64,000 bases of DNA from Bacteroidota bacterium (GCA_020161355.1 JAIUOF010000008.1:182179-246178); one strand, 5' to 3'. Positions 16,955-25,858 are shown, numbered from the stretch's first letter. The notes: generated from the letters alone by a model not told the origin. Program-made: numbers and translations.

Positions 16955-16986
16955 TTAGAAAATTGTTCAACCTAAATTTTAATCTT

Positions 16987-18528
16987 GTGAAAAAAACGAT
17001 TTTATTTTTTCTGTTATCTGTCGGAATTGGAATTGCCTCAGCCCAAACCAAAATCACGCTAAATACTGATTTGGCCAAAACTAAAATCAATAAACATATT
17101 TACGGGCATTTTGCCGAGCATCTGGGAAGGTGTATTTATGGAGGAATGTATGTGGGTGAAGGAAATACAAAAATTCCCAATACCGCCGGAGTTCGCAATG
17201 ATGTGATTCAGGCGTTGAAAGACCTTAAAGTTCCAAACCTTCGTTGGCCTGGTGGGTGTTTTGCTGATGCATACCAATGGAAAGATGGTATCGGACCCAA
17301 AGAAAAACGCCCGAAAATGGTCAATGTCTGGTGGGGTGGAGTAACTGAAGACAATAGTTTCGGTACACATGATTTTCTTGATCTATGTGAAAGAATTGGT
17401 GCAGAACCTTATTTGGCAGGAAATGTAGGAAGCGGAACAGTTCAGGATTTGGCGGACTGGGTTAGCTATGTAAACCAGCCTACCGGAAGCCCAATGTCTG
17501 ATTTGCGAATTCAAAACGGTAGGAAGACTCCCTGGAATGTTAAAATATGGGGAGTGGGTAATGAAGCCTGGGGCTGCGGTGGAAATATGACCGCCGATTA
17601 TTATGCCAATATCTACCGCCAGTATGCTACATTTATGAAAGATATTACCCCTGAAGCCAAACTTTATAAAGTTGCTTCCGGAGCCAGCAGCGATGACTTT
17701 GCCTGGACAGAGACCCTGATGAAAAATATTCCTCATAACATGATGTCGGCATTGGCTTTGCACCATTATTCGGTTTTGAGCTGGAGAGATACAAAAGGTC
17801 CGGCGGTTGGCTTTACCGAAGCTCAATATTTCAAAACCATGGAAGAAGCATGGAAAATGGAGGAATTCGTTACTAAGCACAGTACCATCATGGACAAATA
17901 TGATCCGGCTAAAAAAATCGACCTAATCGTAGATGAGTGGGGTGGCTGGTACGAAACAGATCCGGAAGGAAAAGGAGCTTTATATCAGCAAAATACTATG
18001 CGTGATGCCATGATTGCCGGTCTAACCCTCAATGTCTTTAATAATCATGCCGAGAGGGTGAGAGGAGCCAATTTAGCTCAGATAGTGAATGTTTTGCAGG
18101 CAGTTATTCTCACCAATGAAGAAAAAATGCTTCTTACGCCTACTTTTCACGTTATGAAAATGTACAATGTGCACCAGGACGCCACGCTTGTACCAATGAG
18201 TATTGAATCTCCGGTATATGAATTCAATGGTAAAAAACTTACTGCAGTATCTGCTTCAGCGTCAAAAGATGCCAGCGGAGCATTAAACATATCATTGACT
18301 AATATCGATTATCGTAAGCCGCATGAAGTCACAATCAGTCTGCGGGGAGAAGATTTCTCAAAAGTTTCAGGGCAGATATTATCATCATCAAAAATTGACG
18401 ATTTCAACTCATTTGATCAGCCCAATAAAATCATGATTAAGGATTTTCCCGGAGCAAAACTTGAAAAAGGGGTTTTGAAACTGACAGTTCCGGCTTATTC
18501 CGTAATTGTTTTGAATGTCAAGAAATAA
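16987..18528 (+). CDS. abfA: GH51 alpha-L-arabinofuranosidase, exported
   Basis: This GH51 retaining enzyme of about 513 residues removes terminal alpha-L-arabinofuranosyl units from arabinan, arabinoxylan or their oligomers. I chose GTG at 16987 because it gives a clean signal peptide (VKKTILFFLLSVGIGIASAQ). The upstream TTG at 16936 lies in the promoter. The acid/base Glu is near residue 193 (GVGNEAWGCGG) and the nucleophile Glu near 317 (IVDEWGGWYE). NLRWPGGCFADAYQW is another family block. It is the first gene of the arabinose operon, 33 bases before a second GH51 gene. Confidence 0.93.
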   Translation: MKKTILFFLLSVGIGIASAQTKITLNTDLAKTKINKHIYGHFAEHLGRCIYGGMYVGEGNTKIPNTAGVRNDVIQALKDLKVPNLRWPGGCFADAYQWKDGIGPKEKRPKMVNVWWGGVTEDNSFGTHDFLDLCERIGAEPYLAGNVGSGTVQDLADWVSYVNQPTGSPMSDLRIQNGRKTPWNVKIWGVGNEAWGCGGNMTADYYANIYRQYATFMKDITPEAKLYKVASGASSDDFAWTETLMKNIPHNMMSALALHHYSVLSWRDTKGPAVGFTEAQYFKTMEEAWKMEEFVTKHSTIMDKYDPAKKIDLIVDEWGGWYETDPEGKGALYQQNTMRDAMIAGLTLNVFNNHAERVRGANLAQIVNVLQAVILTNEEKMLLTPTFHVMKMYNVHQDATLVPMSIESPVYEFNGKKLTAVSASASKDASGALNISLTNIDYRKPHEVTISLRGEDFSKVSGQILSSSKIDDFNSFDQPNKIMIKDFPGAKLEKGVLKLTVPAYSVIVLNVKK

Positions 18529-18561
18529 CGATTTTTTTTCTCTGAAATAAGGCATAATTCA

Positions 18562-20535
18562 ATGAAAAAAATACTACAGGTTTGTTTGGCTTTATCGGTT
18601 AGTTTGAGTGTTTTGGGACAAAACACCTATAAAATTGATATTGACGCTACTAAAACACTGGTGGATATTCAACCCACTATGTATGGCGTGTTTTTTGAAG
18701 ATATCAATTTTGCCGCTGATGGTGGTCTTTATGCAGAACTGATAAAAAATCGGTCGTTTGAGTTTGAATACCCATGGATGGGATGGAAACACTTGCCCGA
18801 ATCAGAAACCCGTTTTAATATTCAAAATGAGCTTACTATTTACAGCAATGCTAATGTCAATCCTAAAAATCCTAAAGTTGTAAGGGTAGAGAAGCGGGAT
18901 GCACAAAAAGATATTGGTCTTCAAAACGAGGGTTTTGACGGGATAGGATTCAAAAAAGATGCGAAATATGACTTTTCGGCTTTTATGCGTTCCAATAGGG
19001 GTAATATAACGCTGGAAATTCAACTACTCAATGAAAGTGGTAAAGTAATAGGCTCTGCTGTTATCACTCAAACACCTCTCAACTGGTCAAAGGTTGAAGC
19101 AATAGTAACCGCCGGCGAAACTGTACAGCATGGAAAGGTAAATGTGATTTTCAAAGGTGAAGGTCAGATAGATATTGATTTGATATCGCTTTTTCCTCAG
19201 GATACATGGATGGGCCGAAAAGGAGGGCTTCGCAAAGATCTTGTACAGCTATTGGCTGATTTGAAGCCTGGATTCGTGAGGTTTCCTGGAGGATGTATAG
19301 TGGAAGGCCGAACTTTAGCTGAGCGGTATCAGTGGAAAAAAACCGTAGGAAAAGTTGAAAATAGGGAGCTGTTGATTAATCGTTGGAATAAAGAATTTAG
19401 TCATCGACAGACTCCTGATTATTACCAGACTTTTGGGTTGGGATTTTTTGAATATTTTCAAATGTGTGAAGATATCGGTGCTACCCCGGTCCCCATTTTG
19501 TCATGTGGTTTAGCTTGTCAATTCAATTCTTCAGAAATGCACCCGCTTGAAGACCTGGATCCTTTTGTACAGGATGCGTTAGATCTTGTTGAGTTTGCAA
19601 ATGGTGACATAAACACCAAATGGGGTGCTTTGCGGTCAGAAATGGGTCATCCTCAACCATTTAATCTGAAGATGATAGGTGTTGGAAACGAACAGTGGGG
19701 TGAAGAATACTTCGAAAGATATAAGGTTATAGCTAAAGCGTTAAAAAATAAATATCCCGAAATCAGGATTATTTCCGGAACCGGGCCATTTGCAGAAGGA
19801 GAATTGTTTGAACAAGCCGAAAAGGCTCTTACTATCCTGAAGCCTGAGTTGGTAGATGAGCATTATTACAAATCTCCACAATGGTTTAGAGAAAATGCAG
19901 GTAGGTATGATAATTATGACCGTGACAGATATAAAATTTTTGCAGGGGAATACGCAGCCCAAAGTTTAGAAACGGTAAGTCCGGATAATAAAAACAATTG
20001 GGAATGTGCACTTTCAGAAGCGGCATTTATGACCGGGCTTGAACGAAACGCCGATGTGGTTTATATGTCCTCCTACGCTCCGCTATTTGCACATGTTAAC
20101 AGATGGCAATGGACACCTGACCTAATTTGGTTTGACAATCTTTCTTCATTTGGTACCGCCAATTATCTTGTCCAAAAATTATTTTCCAATAATGCGGGTA
20201 CAAAAACAATTAGTATAAAATCTGCTGGAGCAAATATTTCAGGTCAGGAGGGTATATATGGGTCTGCATCGATTGATGAAAAAACCTCAGAAGTTATTGT
20301 AAAACTTGTGAATACCAGTTCAATTGCAAAGACAATCGACCTTAATATAAAAGGCTTGGCAAAAAAATCAATTGGTAAATTAATAGAAATTTCTGAGAAT
20401 GATCTAGGTAAATTTAATACCATAGAAGAACCACAAAAAATAAAAACAAAAGAGTCATTAATAAGTCTTGAAAAAGGGAAAGCTATGTTTTCATTTGAGC
20501 CTTATTCATTTAAAGTTTTTAGGATAAAAATCTAA
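18562..20535 (+). CDS. GH51 alpha-L-arabinofuranosidase, larger exported form
   Basis: This 657-residue protein has a signal peptide. The opening block MYGVFFEDINFAADGGLYAE is typical of the larger GH51 group. A carbohydrate-binding-like beta-sandwich insert lies at about 90-215, followed by the catalytic barrel. The acid/base Glu is near residue 377 (GVGNEQWGEEYF) and the nucleophile Glu near 463 (FAGEYAAQS). It likely works with the preceding GH51 enzyme on different arabinose side chains or chain lengths. It is in the same operon; araB follows after 19 bases. Confidence 0.93.
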   Translation: MKKILQVCLALSVSLSVLGQNTYKIDIDATKTLVDIQPTMYGVFFEDINFAADGGLYAELIKNRSFEFEYPWMGWKHLPESETRFNIQNELTIYSNANVNPKNPKVVRVEKRDAQKDIGLQNEGFDGIGFKKDAKYDFSAFMRSNRGNITLEIQLLNESGKVIGSAVITQTPLNWSKVEAIVTAGETVQHGKVNVIFKGEGQIDIDLISLFPQDTWMGRKGGLRKDLVQLLADLKPGFVRFPGGCIVEGRTLAERYQWKKTVGKVENRELLINRWNKEFSHRQTPDYYQTFGLGFFEYFQMCEDIGATPVPILSCGLACQFNSSEMHPLEDLDPFVQDALDLVEFANGDINTKWGALRSEMGHPQPFNLKMIGVGNEQWGEEYFERYKVIAKALKNKYPEIRIISGTGPFAEGELFEQAEKALTILKPELVDEHYYKSPQWFRENAGRYDNYDRDRYKIFAGEYAAQSLETVSPDNKNNWECALSEAAFMTGLERNADVVYMSSYAPLFAHVNRWQWTPDLIWFDNLSSFGTANYLVQKLFSNNAGTKTISIKSAGANISGQEGIYGSASIDEKTSEVIVKLVNTSSIAKTIDLNIKGLAKKSIGKLIEISENDLGKFNTIEEPQKIKTKESLISLEKGKAMFSFEPYSFKVFRIKI

Positions 20536-20554
20536 TTTATAATATCAAATAAAA

Positions 20555-22186
20555 ATGAAATATACCATTGGTCTTGATTATGGAACTGACTCAGTGAGAG
20601 CTCTGATAGTGGACCAAAACGGAAAAGAAGTTTCGTCGCATGTCCATTATTATCAGCGATGGAAAGAAGGGAAATATTGTAAGCCTGCTGAATCGCAGTT
20701 TCGGCAACATCCCTTAGACTACATTGAGGGTCTGGAGAACTCGGTGATTCAGGCTTTAAAAAATGCAGGTGAGGGTGTAGGTGAAAATGTAGTTGGTATC
20801 TCGGTCGACACCACAGGCTCTACCCCGGTTGCGGTTGATAAAACTGGAACGCCACTATCTCTTTTGCCGGAATTTTCCGAGAATCCTAATGGAATGTTTA
20901 TTCTTTGGAAAGATCATACTGCCAATAAAGAAGCAGAAGAAATCAACACCCTTGCTCATAGCTGGAAAATAGATTACACCAAGTATGTTGGCGGTATCTA
21001 TTCTTCTGAATGGTATTGGGCAAAAATCCTCAGAACGATCAGAGTTGACGAAAAAGTAAGAGAAGCTGCATATTCTTGGGTTGAGCATTGTGACTGGGTT
21101 TCGGCCCTTTTGACAGGGAATACAGATCCCAAAACGCTTAAAAGAAGCCGTTGTGCGGCGGGTCATAAAGCTATGTGGCACGAGGAATTCGGTGGCTTAC
21201 CGCCAGAAGATTTCCTGGTTGCTCTTGATCCACTTTTGGCAGGAATCAGAGACAGACTTTTTTCTGATACCTATACTTCAGATGAGGCAATGGGTATTAT
21301 TTCTAAAGAATGGGCTCAAAAACTTGGTTTGCCGGAGAATGTAACCATAGGAGTGGGTGCTTTTGATGCCCACATGGGTGGTGTCGGTGCCGAAATCGAA
21401 GCTTATTCTTTGGTAAGGGTAATGGGTACTTCAACCTGTGATATGCTTATCGCACCTAATGAAGAGGTTTCAGGAAAGCTCGTGAAAGGTATTTGCGGGC
21501 AGGTAGATGGCTCGATAGTTCCCGGAATGCTGGGTTTGGAAGCAGGTCAGTCGGCTTTTGGAGATGTATATGCCTGGTTTCAGAGATTGATATTGGGACC
21601 TGTAAATGATTTGATTTCTGATGAATCTGAAAAACAAAAACTAGCCGATAAACTTATTCCTCATTTAAGTGAAAAAGCAGCAGCTCTTCCTTTAACCGAA
21701 AATGACCCGATTGCTTTGGATTGGTTTAATGGTCGCCGTACCCCTGATGCTAACCATACTTTGAAGGGGGCTATTAAAGGTTTGAATCTTGGCAGTGATG
21801 CCTCTTTAGTTTTCAAAACTTTGGTAGAAGCAACTGCATTTGGATCAAAAGCCATTGTCGATCGTTTTGTTAGTGAAGGCATTCCTATTAAGCAAGTGAT
21901 TGCGATTGGCGGAGTTGCCAAAAAATCGGCTTTTGTGATGCAGACATTATCAAATGTATTGAATATGCCAATCAAGGTGGTATCATCTGATCAGGCCTGT
22001 GCATTGGGTGCCGCTATGAATGCGGCAGTGGCTAGTGGTCTTTATAGTACCATAAAAGAGGCTCAGGAAGCCATGGGTTCGGGATTTGATGCCGAGTACT
22101 TTCCTGAAAAAGAAAAAGTAGAAATTTTCAAAAAATTATATAACAAGTATTTGGAATTTGGTCAATTTGTTGAGTTTGGGAAATAG
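20555..22186 (+). CDS. araB: L-ribulokinase
   Basis: This 543-residue FGGY-family kinase phosphorylates L-ribulose with ATP to give L-ribulose-5-phosphate. The ATPase start TIGLDYGTDSVRALIVD, the middle block GVGAFDAHMGGVGAEI and the C-terminal VIAIGGVAKKSAFVMQTL fit AraB-type ribulokinase. Length also fits. The downstream order araA-araD supports ribulokinase over xylulokinase or glycerol kinase. It is followed by a 312-base spacer full of repeats and a GxxExxY gene before araA. Confidence 0.94.
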   Translation: MKYTIGLDYGTDSVRALIVDQNGKEVSSHVHYYQRWKEGKYCKPAESQFRQHPLDYIEGLENSVIQALKNAGEGVGENVVGISVDTTGSTPVAVDKTGTPLSLLPEFSENPNGMFILWKDHTANKEAEEINTLAHSWKIDYTKYVGGIYSSEWYWAKILRTIRVDEKVREAAYSWVEHCDWVSALLTGNTDPKTLKRSRCAAGHKAMWHEEFGGLPPEDFLVALDPLLAGIRDRLFSDTYTSDEAMGIISKEWAQKLGLPENVTIGVGAFDAHMGGVGAEIEAYSLVRVMGTSTCDMLIAPNEEVSGKLVKGICGQVDGSIVPGMLGLEAGQSAFGDVYAWFQRLILGPVNDLISDESEKQKLADKLIPHLSEKAAALPLTENDPIALDWFNGRRTPDANHTLKGAIKGLNLGSDASLVFKTLVEATAFGSKAIVDRFVSEGIPIKQVIAIGGVAKKSAFVMQTLSNVLNMPIKVVSSDQACALGAAMNAAVASGLYSTIKEAQEAMGSGFDAEYFPEKEKVEIFKKLYNKYLEFGQFVEFGK

Positions 22187-22240
22187 TTTAAATTTTAAAA
22201 CTTCAGGTTTCTCAATTTGATTAAGTATTTATATTTTTTA

Positions 22241-22384
22241 ACCACATAGGACACATAAGGCAATACCACATAGCCACATAGATTAGAAAATTAAACTATG
22301 TGAACTATTTGAAAATATAGGAAATGGAAGTTCTATGTGGTCTATGTGAAAATGTAAATTTAGAAATTCTATGTGGTCTATGTG
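22241..22384. repeat. CACATAG/CTATGTG inverted and direct repeat block
   Basis: The left part has CCACATAGG-ACACATAAGG and CCACATAGCCACATAG (22266-22281). The right part has two identical copies of CTATGTGGTCTATGTG (22333-22348 and 22369-22384). Left and right parts are near-perfect inverted copies, so an RNA from either strand could fold into long hairpins. The rest of the araB to GxxExxY spacer (22187-22498) is AT-rich, with no gene seen. Confidence 0.8.
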
Positions 22385-22498
22385 TTTAAAAAAATAGCCA
22401 TTTGATTTAGGAAAGCAGATATTTTAATTTTTGGCAAGGTGTTTAATTAAATTATATTAATGTTAAAAGGATGATATTTAATTAACTGACGCACTGAT

Positions 22499-22909
22499 AT
22501 GACACAAAAACATTTAAATGACTTGACCTACAAAATAATCGGGGCGGCCATAGAAGTTCATAAAAACTTGGGACCAGGATTATTAGAGAAAGTTTATGAA
22601 AAATGTTTAACAAAGGAGTTAATAGATTTAGGATTCAAAGTGGATTTTCAGAAATCTATTCCGTTGAATTATAAAGGGATAGATATTGAAGCGGAACTAA
22701 GATTTGATTTAATGGTGAATGAAGAAATTATTGTAGAAATAAAATCTGTTGAATCTTTTCATCCACTATTTGATGCTCAATTGTTGACTTACATGAAATT
22801 ATTTGAAAAACCTAAAGGCATTTTGCTAAATTTTAATGTTGTAAATATTTTCAAAGAAGGGCAAAAAACATTTGTGAACGAATATTTTAAGAAATTACCG
22901 AAAGAATAA
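22499..22909 (+). CDS. GxxExxY family protein (PD-(D/E)XK nuclease-like)
   Basis: This 136-residue protein carries the name-giving motif in GPGLLEKVYEKCL (GLLEKVY). A nuclease-like set of residues follows: Asp in LRFDLMV, the pair VEIKSVE (ExK) and a Gln/Tyr segment AQLLTYMKL. These are the marks of the PD-(D/E)XK superfamily, so nucleic-acid cleavage is possible, but no function is established for the family. It sits between araB and araA in the same direction, four bases before araA, and has no metabolic reason to be there. A repeat-rich spacer precedes it. It is best seen as an inserted accessory gene. Confidence 0.85.
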   Translation: MTQKHLNDLTYKIIGAAIEVHKNLGPGLLEKVYEKCLTKELIDLGFKVDFQKSIPLNYKGIDIEAELRFDLMVNEEIIVEIKSVESFHPLFDAQLLTYMKLFEKPKGILLNFNVVNIFKEGQKTFVNEYFKKLPKE

Positions 22910-22913
22910 AAAA

Positions 22914-24386
22914 ATGATAAACCTAAAACAATTTGAAGTCTGGTTTGTAACAGGTAGCCAGCACTTATATGGTGAAGCAACCTTACGCAAAGTAGACGAG
23001 CACTCAAAGATCATTGCTGAAGCTTTTGACGCCTCATCCTCAATTCCTGTAAAAGTTGTTTTTAAACCTGTCGTTAAGACTCCTGAAGAAATTTTGACGA
23101 TTTGTAACGAAGCCAATTATTCTAATAACTGTATAGGAATAATCACCTGGATGCACACTTTTTCACCATCAAAAATGTGGATCAAAGGTTTGACAGCCCT
23201 TCAGAAGCCTTTACTTCATCTGCATACCCAGTTTAACAGAGATATTCCGTTTGACGAAATTGATATGGATTTCATGAATCTCAACCAGTCGGCCCATGGC
23301 GACCGTGAGCATGGATTTATATTGACAAAAATGAAGATCAACCGCAAAATAGTGGTGGGTCACTGGCAAGATGCTCGCGTGCAGGCACAAATTGGCATAT
23401 GGTCGAGAGTGGCTTTAGGTAGAAATGAAATGAAAAACCTGAAGCTGGCCCGTTTTGGTGACAACATGCGTCAGGTGGCTGTGACTGAGGGCAACAAGGT
23501 AACAGCGGAAGAAAAATTTGGATTGGCAGTAAACACTTTTGCAGTCGGTGACTTGGTAAAAGTAATAAATCAGATTTCTGATGCAGAAATTGCCACATTA
23601 ATAAAAGAATATGAAGCTACCTATGAAATGATGGCTTCACTGAAATCTGATGGGGCGATGAGATCTTCCCTAGTTGAAGCGGCCCGTATAGAGCTCGGCA
23701 TTAAAGCTTTTCTTGAAGACGGAGGTTTTGGAGCATATACCAATACTTTCGAGGACCTACATGGCATGAGACAACTACCGGGAATAGGTTCTCAACGTAT
23801 GATGGCTGCAGGATATGGATATGGCGGTGAAGGCGACTGGAAAACCTCAGCTATGGTAAGAGTAATGAAAGTGATGGCGACAGGTTTGGAAGGAGGAAAC
23901 TCTTTTATGGAAGATTACACCTACCATTTTGATCCGGCCAATCCGATGGTTTTGGGCTCACACATGCTGGAGATTTGTCCGACAATAGCTTCCGGAAAAG
24001 TGAATTGTGAGGTGCATCCACTTGGGATAGGTGGTAAAGAAGATCCGGTGAGGTTGGTATTCAATGCGGGAGCAGGTCCGGCTCTAAATGTGAGCTTGAT
24101 TGACTTGGGAAGTAAATTCAGACTTTTGGTCAACGAAGTAGAGGCGGTCGAAGTAACTGAGAAGTTTCCGAAACTACCCACTGCCCGTGCACTCTGGAAA
24201 CCCCAACCAAGTATGGAAGTGGGCTTACAGGCCTGGTTGATGGCAGGTGGAGCACACCATACGGTTTATAGCCAAAACCTTACGACCGAATATCTGGAAG
24301 ATTTCGCCGAGATGTTTGATATGGAATTGGTGGTGATTGATAAGGATACTAAGATTAGGGATTTGAGGAAGGAGTTGAGGTTTTGA
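22914..24386 (+). CDS. araA: L-arabinose isomerase
   Basis: This 490-residue enzyme converts L-arabinose to L-ribulose with a divalent metal. Family blocks run along the whole length: FVTGSQHLYGEATL at the N terminus, TWMHTFSPSKMWI, LHLHTQFNRDIPF, LGIKAFLEDGGFGAYTNTFE and EDYTYHF, then HMLEICPTIASGKV. The length is normal. In this operon it is flanked on each side by a small inserted accessory gene. The stop at 24384-24386 is followed four bases later by the left repeat of the IVP cassette. Confidence 0.97.
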   Translation: MINLKQFEVWFVTGSQHLYGEATLRKVDEHSKIIAEAFDASSSIPVKVVFKPVVKTPEEILTICNEANYSNNCIGIITWMHTFSPSKMWIKGLTALQKPLLHLHTQFNRDIPFDEIDMDFMNLNQSAHGDREHGFILTKMKINRKIVVGHWQDARVQAQIGIWSRVALGRNEMKNLKLARFGDNMRQVAVTEGNKVTAEEKFGLAVNTFAVGDLVKVINQISDAEIATLIKEYEATYEMMASLKSDGAMRSSLVEAARIELGIKAFLEDGGFGAYTNTFEDLHGMRQLPGIGSQRMMAAGYGYGGEGDWKTSAMVRVMKVMATGLEGGNSFMEDYTYHFDPANPMVLGSHMLEICPTIASGKVNCEVHPLGIGGKEDPVRLVFNAGAGPALNVSLIDLGSKFRLLVNEVEAVEVTEKFPKLPTARALWKPQPSMEVGLQAWLMAGGAHHTVYSQNLTTEYLEDFAEMFDMELVVIDKDTKIRDLRKELRF

Positions 24387-24390
24387 GTTT

Positions 24391-24420
24391 AGGCAACAGG
24401 AATCAGGCATTAGGCAACAG
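24391..24420. repeat. Left inverted repeat of the IVP cassette
   Basis: The core AATCAGGCATTAGGCAACAG (24401-24420) matches the reverse complement of 24912-24931 at 19 of 20 positions. The word AGGCAACAG occurs twice within the repeat (24391-24399 and 24412-24420). Confidence 0.85.
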
Positions 24421-24434
24421 TTTAATTTTTAAAA

Positions 24435-24800
24435 ATGGGATTTATAAATAGTTTTAAAGATCTGATTGTTTGGCAAAAGTCAATGGATTTTGTGGTTGAA
24501 GTTTATCAATTTTCAAATGGATTTCCAATTGAAGAAAGATATGGTTTGACCCAACAATTGAGAAAAGCTGCTGTAAGTATTCCATCAAATATTTCGGAAG
24601 GTTATGGAAGAAGATCTGCAAAAGATTACGTTAGATTTCTAGAATTTGCTCTTGGAAGTCGGAATGAAAGTTATACCCAGGTTATTTTGGCAAATAGATT
24701 AGGTTTTTTAAGTGATGAAAAATTCATGAACCTGGAAAATGATCTAGAAGAAATAAGTAAGATGCTAGTTTCAATGATAAAAAAAATAGAAGAAAAATGA
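24435..24800 (+). CDS. Four-helix bundle protein of the 23S rRNA intervening-sequence (IVP/S23) family
   Basis: This 121-residue, mostly helical protein starts with the typical FKDLIVWQKSMDFVVEVY. It contains the core AVSIPSNISEGYGRRSAKDY and the helix LEFALGSRNESYTQVILA. Relatives are encoded in intervening sequences of 23S rRNA genes in Leptospira and others. The Avd accessory protein of diversity-generating retroelements has the same fold, and binding to nucleic acid is likely. Here it lies between araA and araD, bracketed by inverted repeats at 24391-24420 and 24912-24931, as in an intervening sequence but outside rRNA. Confidence 0.88.
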   Translation: MGFINSFKDLIVWQKSMDFVVEVYQFSNGFPIEERYGLTQQLRKAAVSIPSNISEGYGRRSAKDYVRFLEFALGSRNESYTQVILANRLGFLSDEKFMNLENDLEEISKMLVSMIKKIEEK

Positions 24801-24911
24801 CTTAAAAAATGTCATTTTAGTTCTTATTAAAAATTTAAAGTCTAAAATTTTAATAAACTTTTATCAGATTACTAAATTAAAAATTGATAATCAAGAAAAT
24901 AAAACTATTGC

Positions 24912-24931
24912 CTGTTGCCTTATGCCTGATT
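24912..24931. repeat. Right inverted repeat of the IVP cassette
   Basis: CTGTTGCCTTATGCCTGATT pairs with 24401-24420 with one mismatch. The 147 bases between the IVP stop and araD are otherwise AT-rich without visible genes. Confidence 0.85.
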
Positions 24932-24947
24932 ACTAAATAAGAATATT

Positions 24948-25652
24948 ATGAGTATATACAATTCGCTAAAACAAGAATGCTTCGAAGCCAATATGCAGCT
25001 GCCAAAATTGGGTCTGGTATTGTTTACATTTGGAAATGTAAGTGCTGTTGATCGTGAAAAGGGGGTTTTTGCGATTAAGCCTAGTGGAGTGCCCTATGAG
25101 ATCCTGAAACCGGAGGATATCGTAATCATGGACTTTGATGCCAAAGTGGTAGAGGGGACAATGAGGCCATCGTCTGACACCAAAACTCATGCTTTGCTTT
25201 ATAAAACCTGGGACGATATAGGTGGAATTACTCATACACATAGTACCTATGCAGTAGCGTGGGCACAAGCTGGAATGGACATACCGATAATGGGAACCAC
25301 CCATGCCGACCATACGCATCAGGATATACCCTGTGCTCCTGTGCTTTCAGATAAGATGATTGAGGGGGACTATGAATATGAGTCGGGAAATCAGATTTTC
25401 GGAGTTTTTGCCGAAAAGGGTTTGTCGCATAAAGAGGTTGAAATGGTTTTGTTGCAAAACCATGGGCCTTTTACCTGGGGTAAAGACGCCGCAAAGAGTG
25501 TTTACAATGCAGCGGTATTGGAAGAAGTGGCAAGAATGGCCTATCTGACTTTGCAGATTAATCCTAATACTCCGCGGATAAAAGATACGCTAAGGATGAA
25601 GCATTATGAGCGTAAGCATGGGAAAAATGCATACTATGGACAGGGGTGTTAA
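24948..25652 (+). CDS. araD: L-ribulose-5-phosphate 4-epimerase
   Basis: This 234-residue class II aldolase-fold enzyme converts L-ribulose-5-phosphate to D-xylulose-5-phosphate, feeding the pentose phosphate pathway. Zinc-binding histidines are seen in GGITHTHSTYAVAWAQ and GTTHADHTHQDIPC, and a further His in LLQNHGPFTWG. GNVSAVDREKG is the usual phosphate-site block. The length fits AraD. It starts 17 bases after the right repeat of the IVP cassette. No terminator follows directly; a repeat-rich spacer leads to the symporter gene. Confidence 0.96.
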   Translation: MSIYNSLKQECFEANMQLPKLGLVLFTFGNVSAVDREKGVFAIKPSGVPYEILKPEDIVIMDFDAKVVEGTMRPSSDTKTHALLYKTWDDIGGITHTHSTYAVAWAQAGMDIPIMGTTHADHTHQDIPCAPVLSDKMIEGDYEYESGNQIFGVFAEKGLSHKEVEMVLLQNHGPFTWGKDAAKSVYNAAVLEEVARMAYLTLQINPNTPRIKDTLRMKHYERKHGKNAYYGQGC

Positions 25653-25659
25653 GATACAG

Positions 25660-25743
25660 AGTTCCGAATTGCGAGTACCGAGTACCAAATTCAGAAAGCA
25701 TACAGCCAATTGATTCGTAACTCGCTACACATAACTCGGAACT
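25660..25743. repeat. Word-repeat inverted pair without a gene
   Basis: AGTTCCGA (25660-25667) is the exact inverse of TCGGAACT (25736-25743). Inside it, GCGAGT (25671-25676) pairs with ACTCGC (25720-25725). The word GAGTACC is repeated (GCGAGTACCGAGTACC). It lies directly after the araD stop. Confidence 0.65.
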
Positions 25744-25749
25744 AAAAAT

Positions 25750-25858
25750 TGCGTAAGGGATGGAAGCGGTTACCCCGCACCACGCCCCAAAAGGCGTGGG
25801 AGGAGTAGAAGCGAACAGCCCGACCCCGGTCACGCCAGAGCGTGAGTGGGGGTACGCC
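25750..25858. other. GC-rich structured intergenic element
   Basis: This is an unusually GC-rich stretch in AT-rich surroundings. It has two strong hairpins: CCACGCC/GGCGTGG (25780-25786 with 25793-25799) and TCACGC/GCGTGA (25830-25835 with 25840-25845). An outer ACCCC/GGGGT stem extends the second. It starts with GCGTAAGGGATGGAAGCGG. Frames through it are open by composition only. It may be a repeated structured element; no known RNA family was recognised. Confidence 0.55.

Noticed and set aside
22241..22384. CRISPR array
   Set aside because: The repeats are short, partly inverted and unevenly spaced, with no spacers of constant length and no cas genes.
22499..22909. GxxExxY and IVP genes as arabinose pathway members
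   Set aside because: Both belong to families unrelated to sugar use and are accompanied by repeats; position alone is not evidence for a metabolic role.
25564..25833. 89-residue minus-strand frame across the araD end and the GC-rich element
   Set aside because: It is the shadow of araD continued through structured repeat sequence, without protein-like composition.
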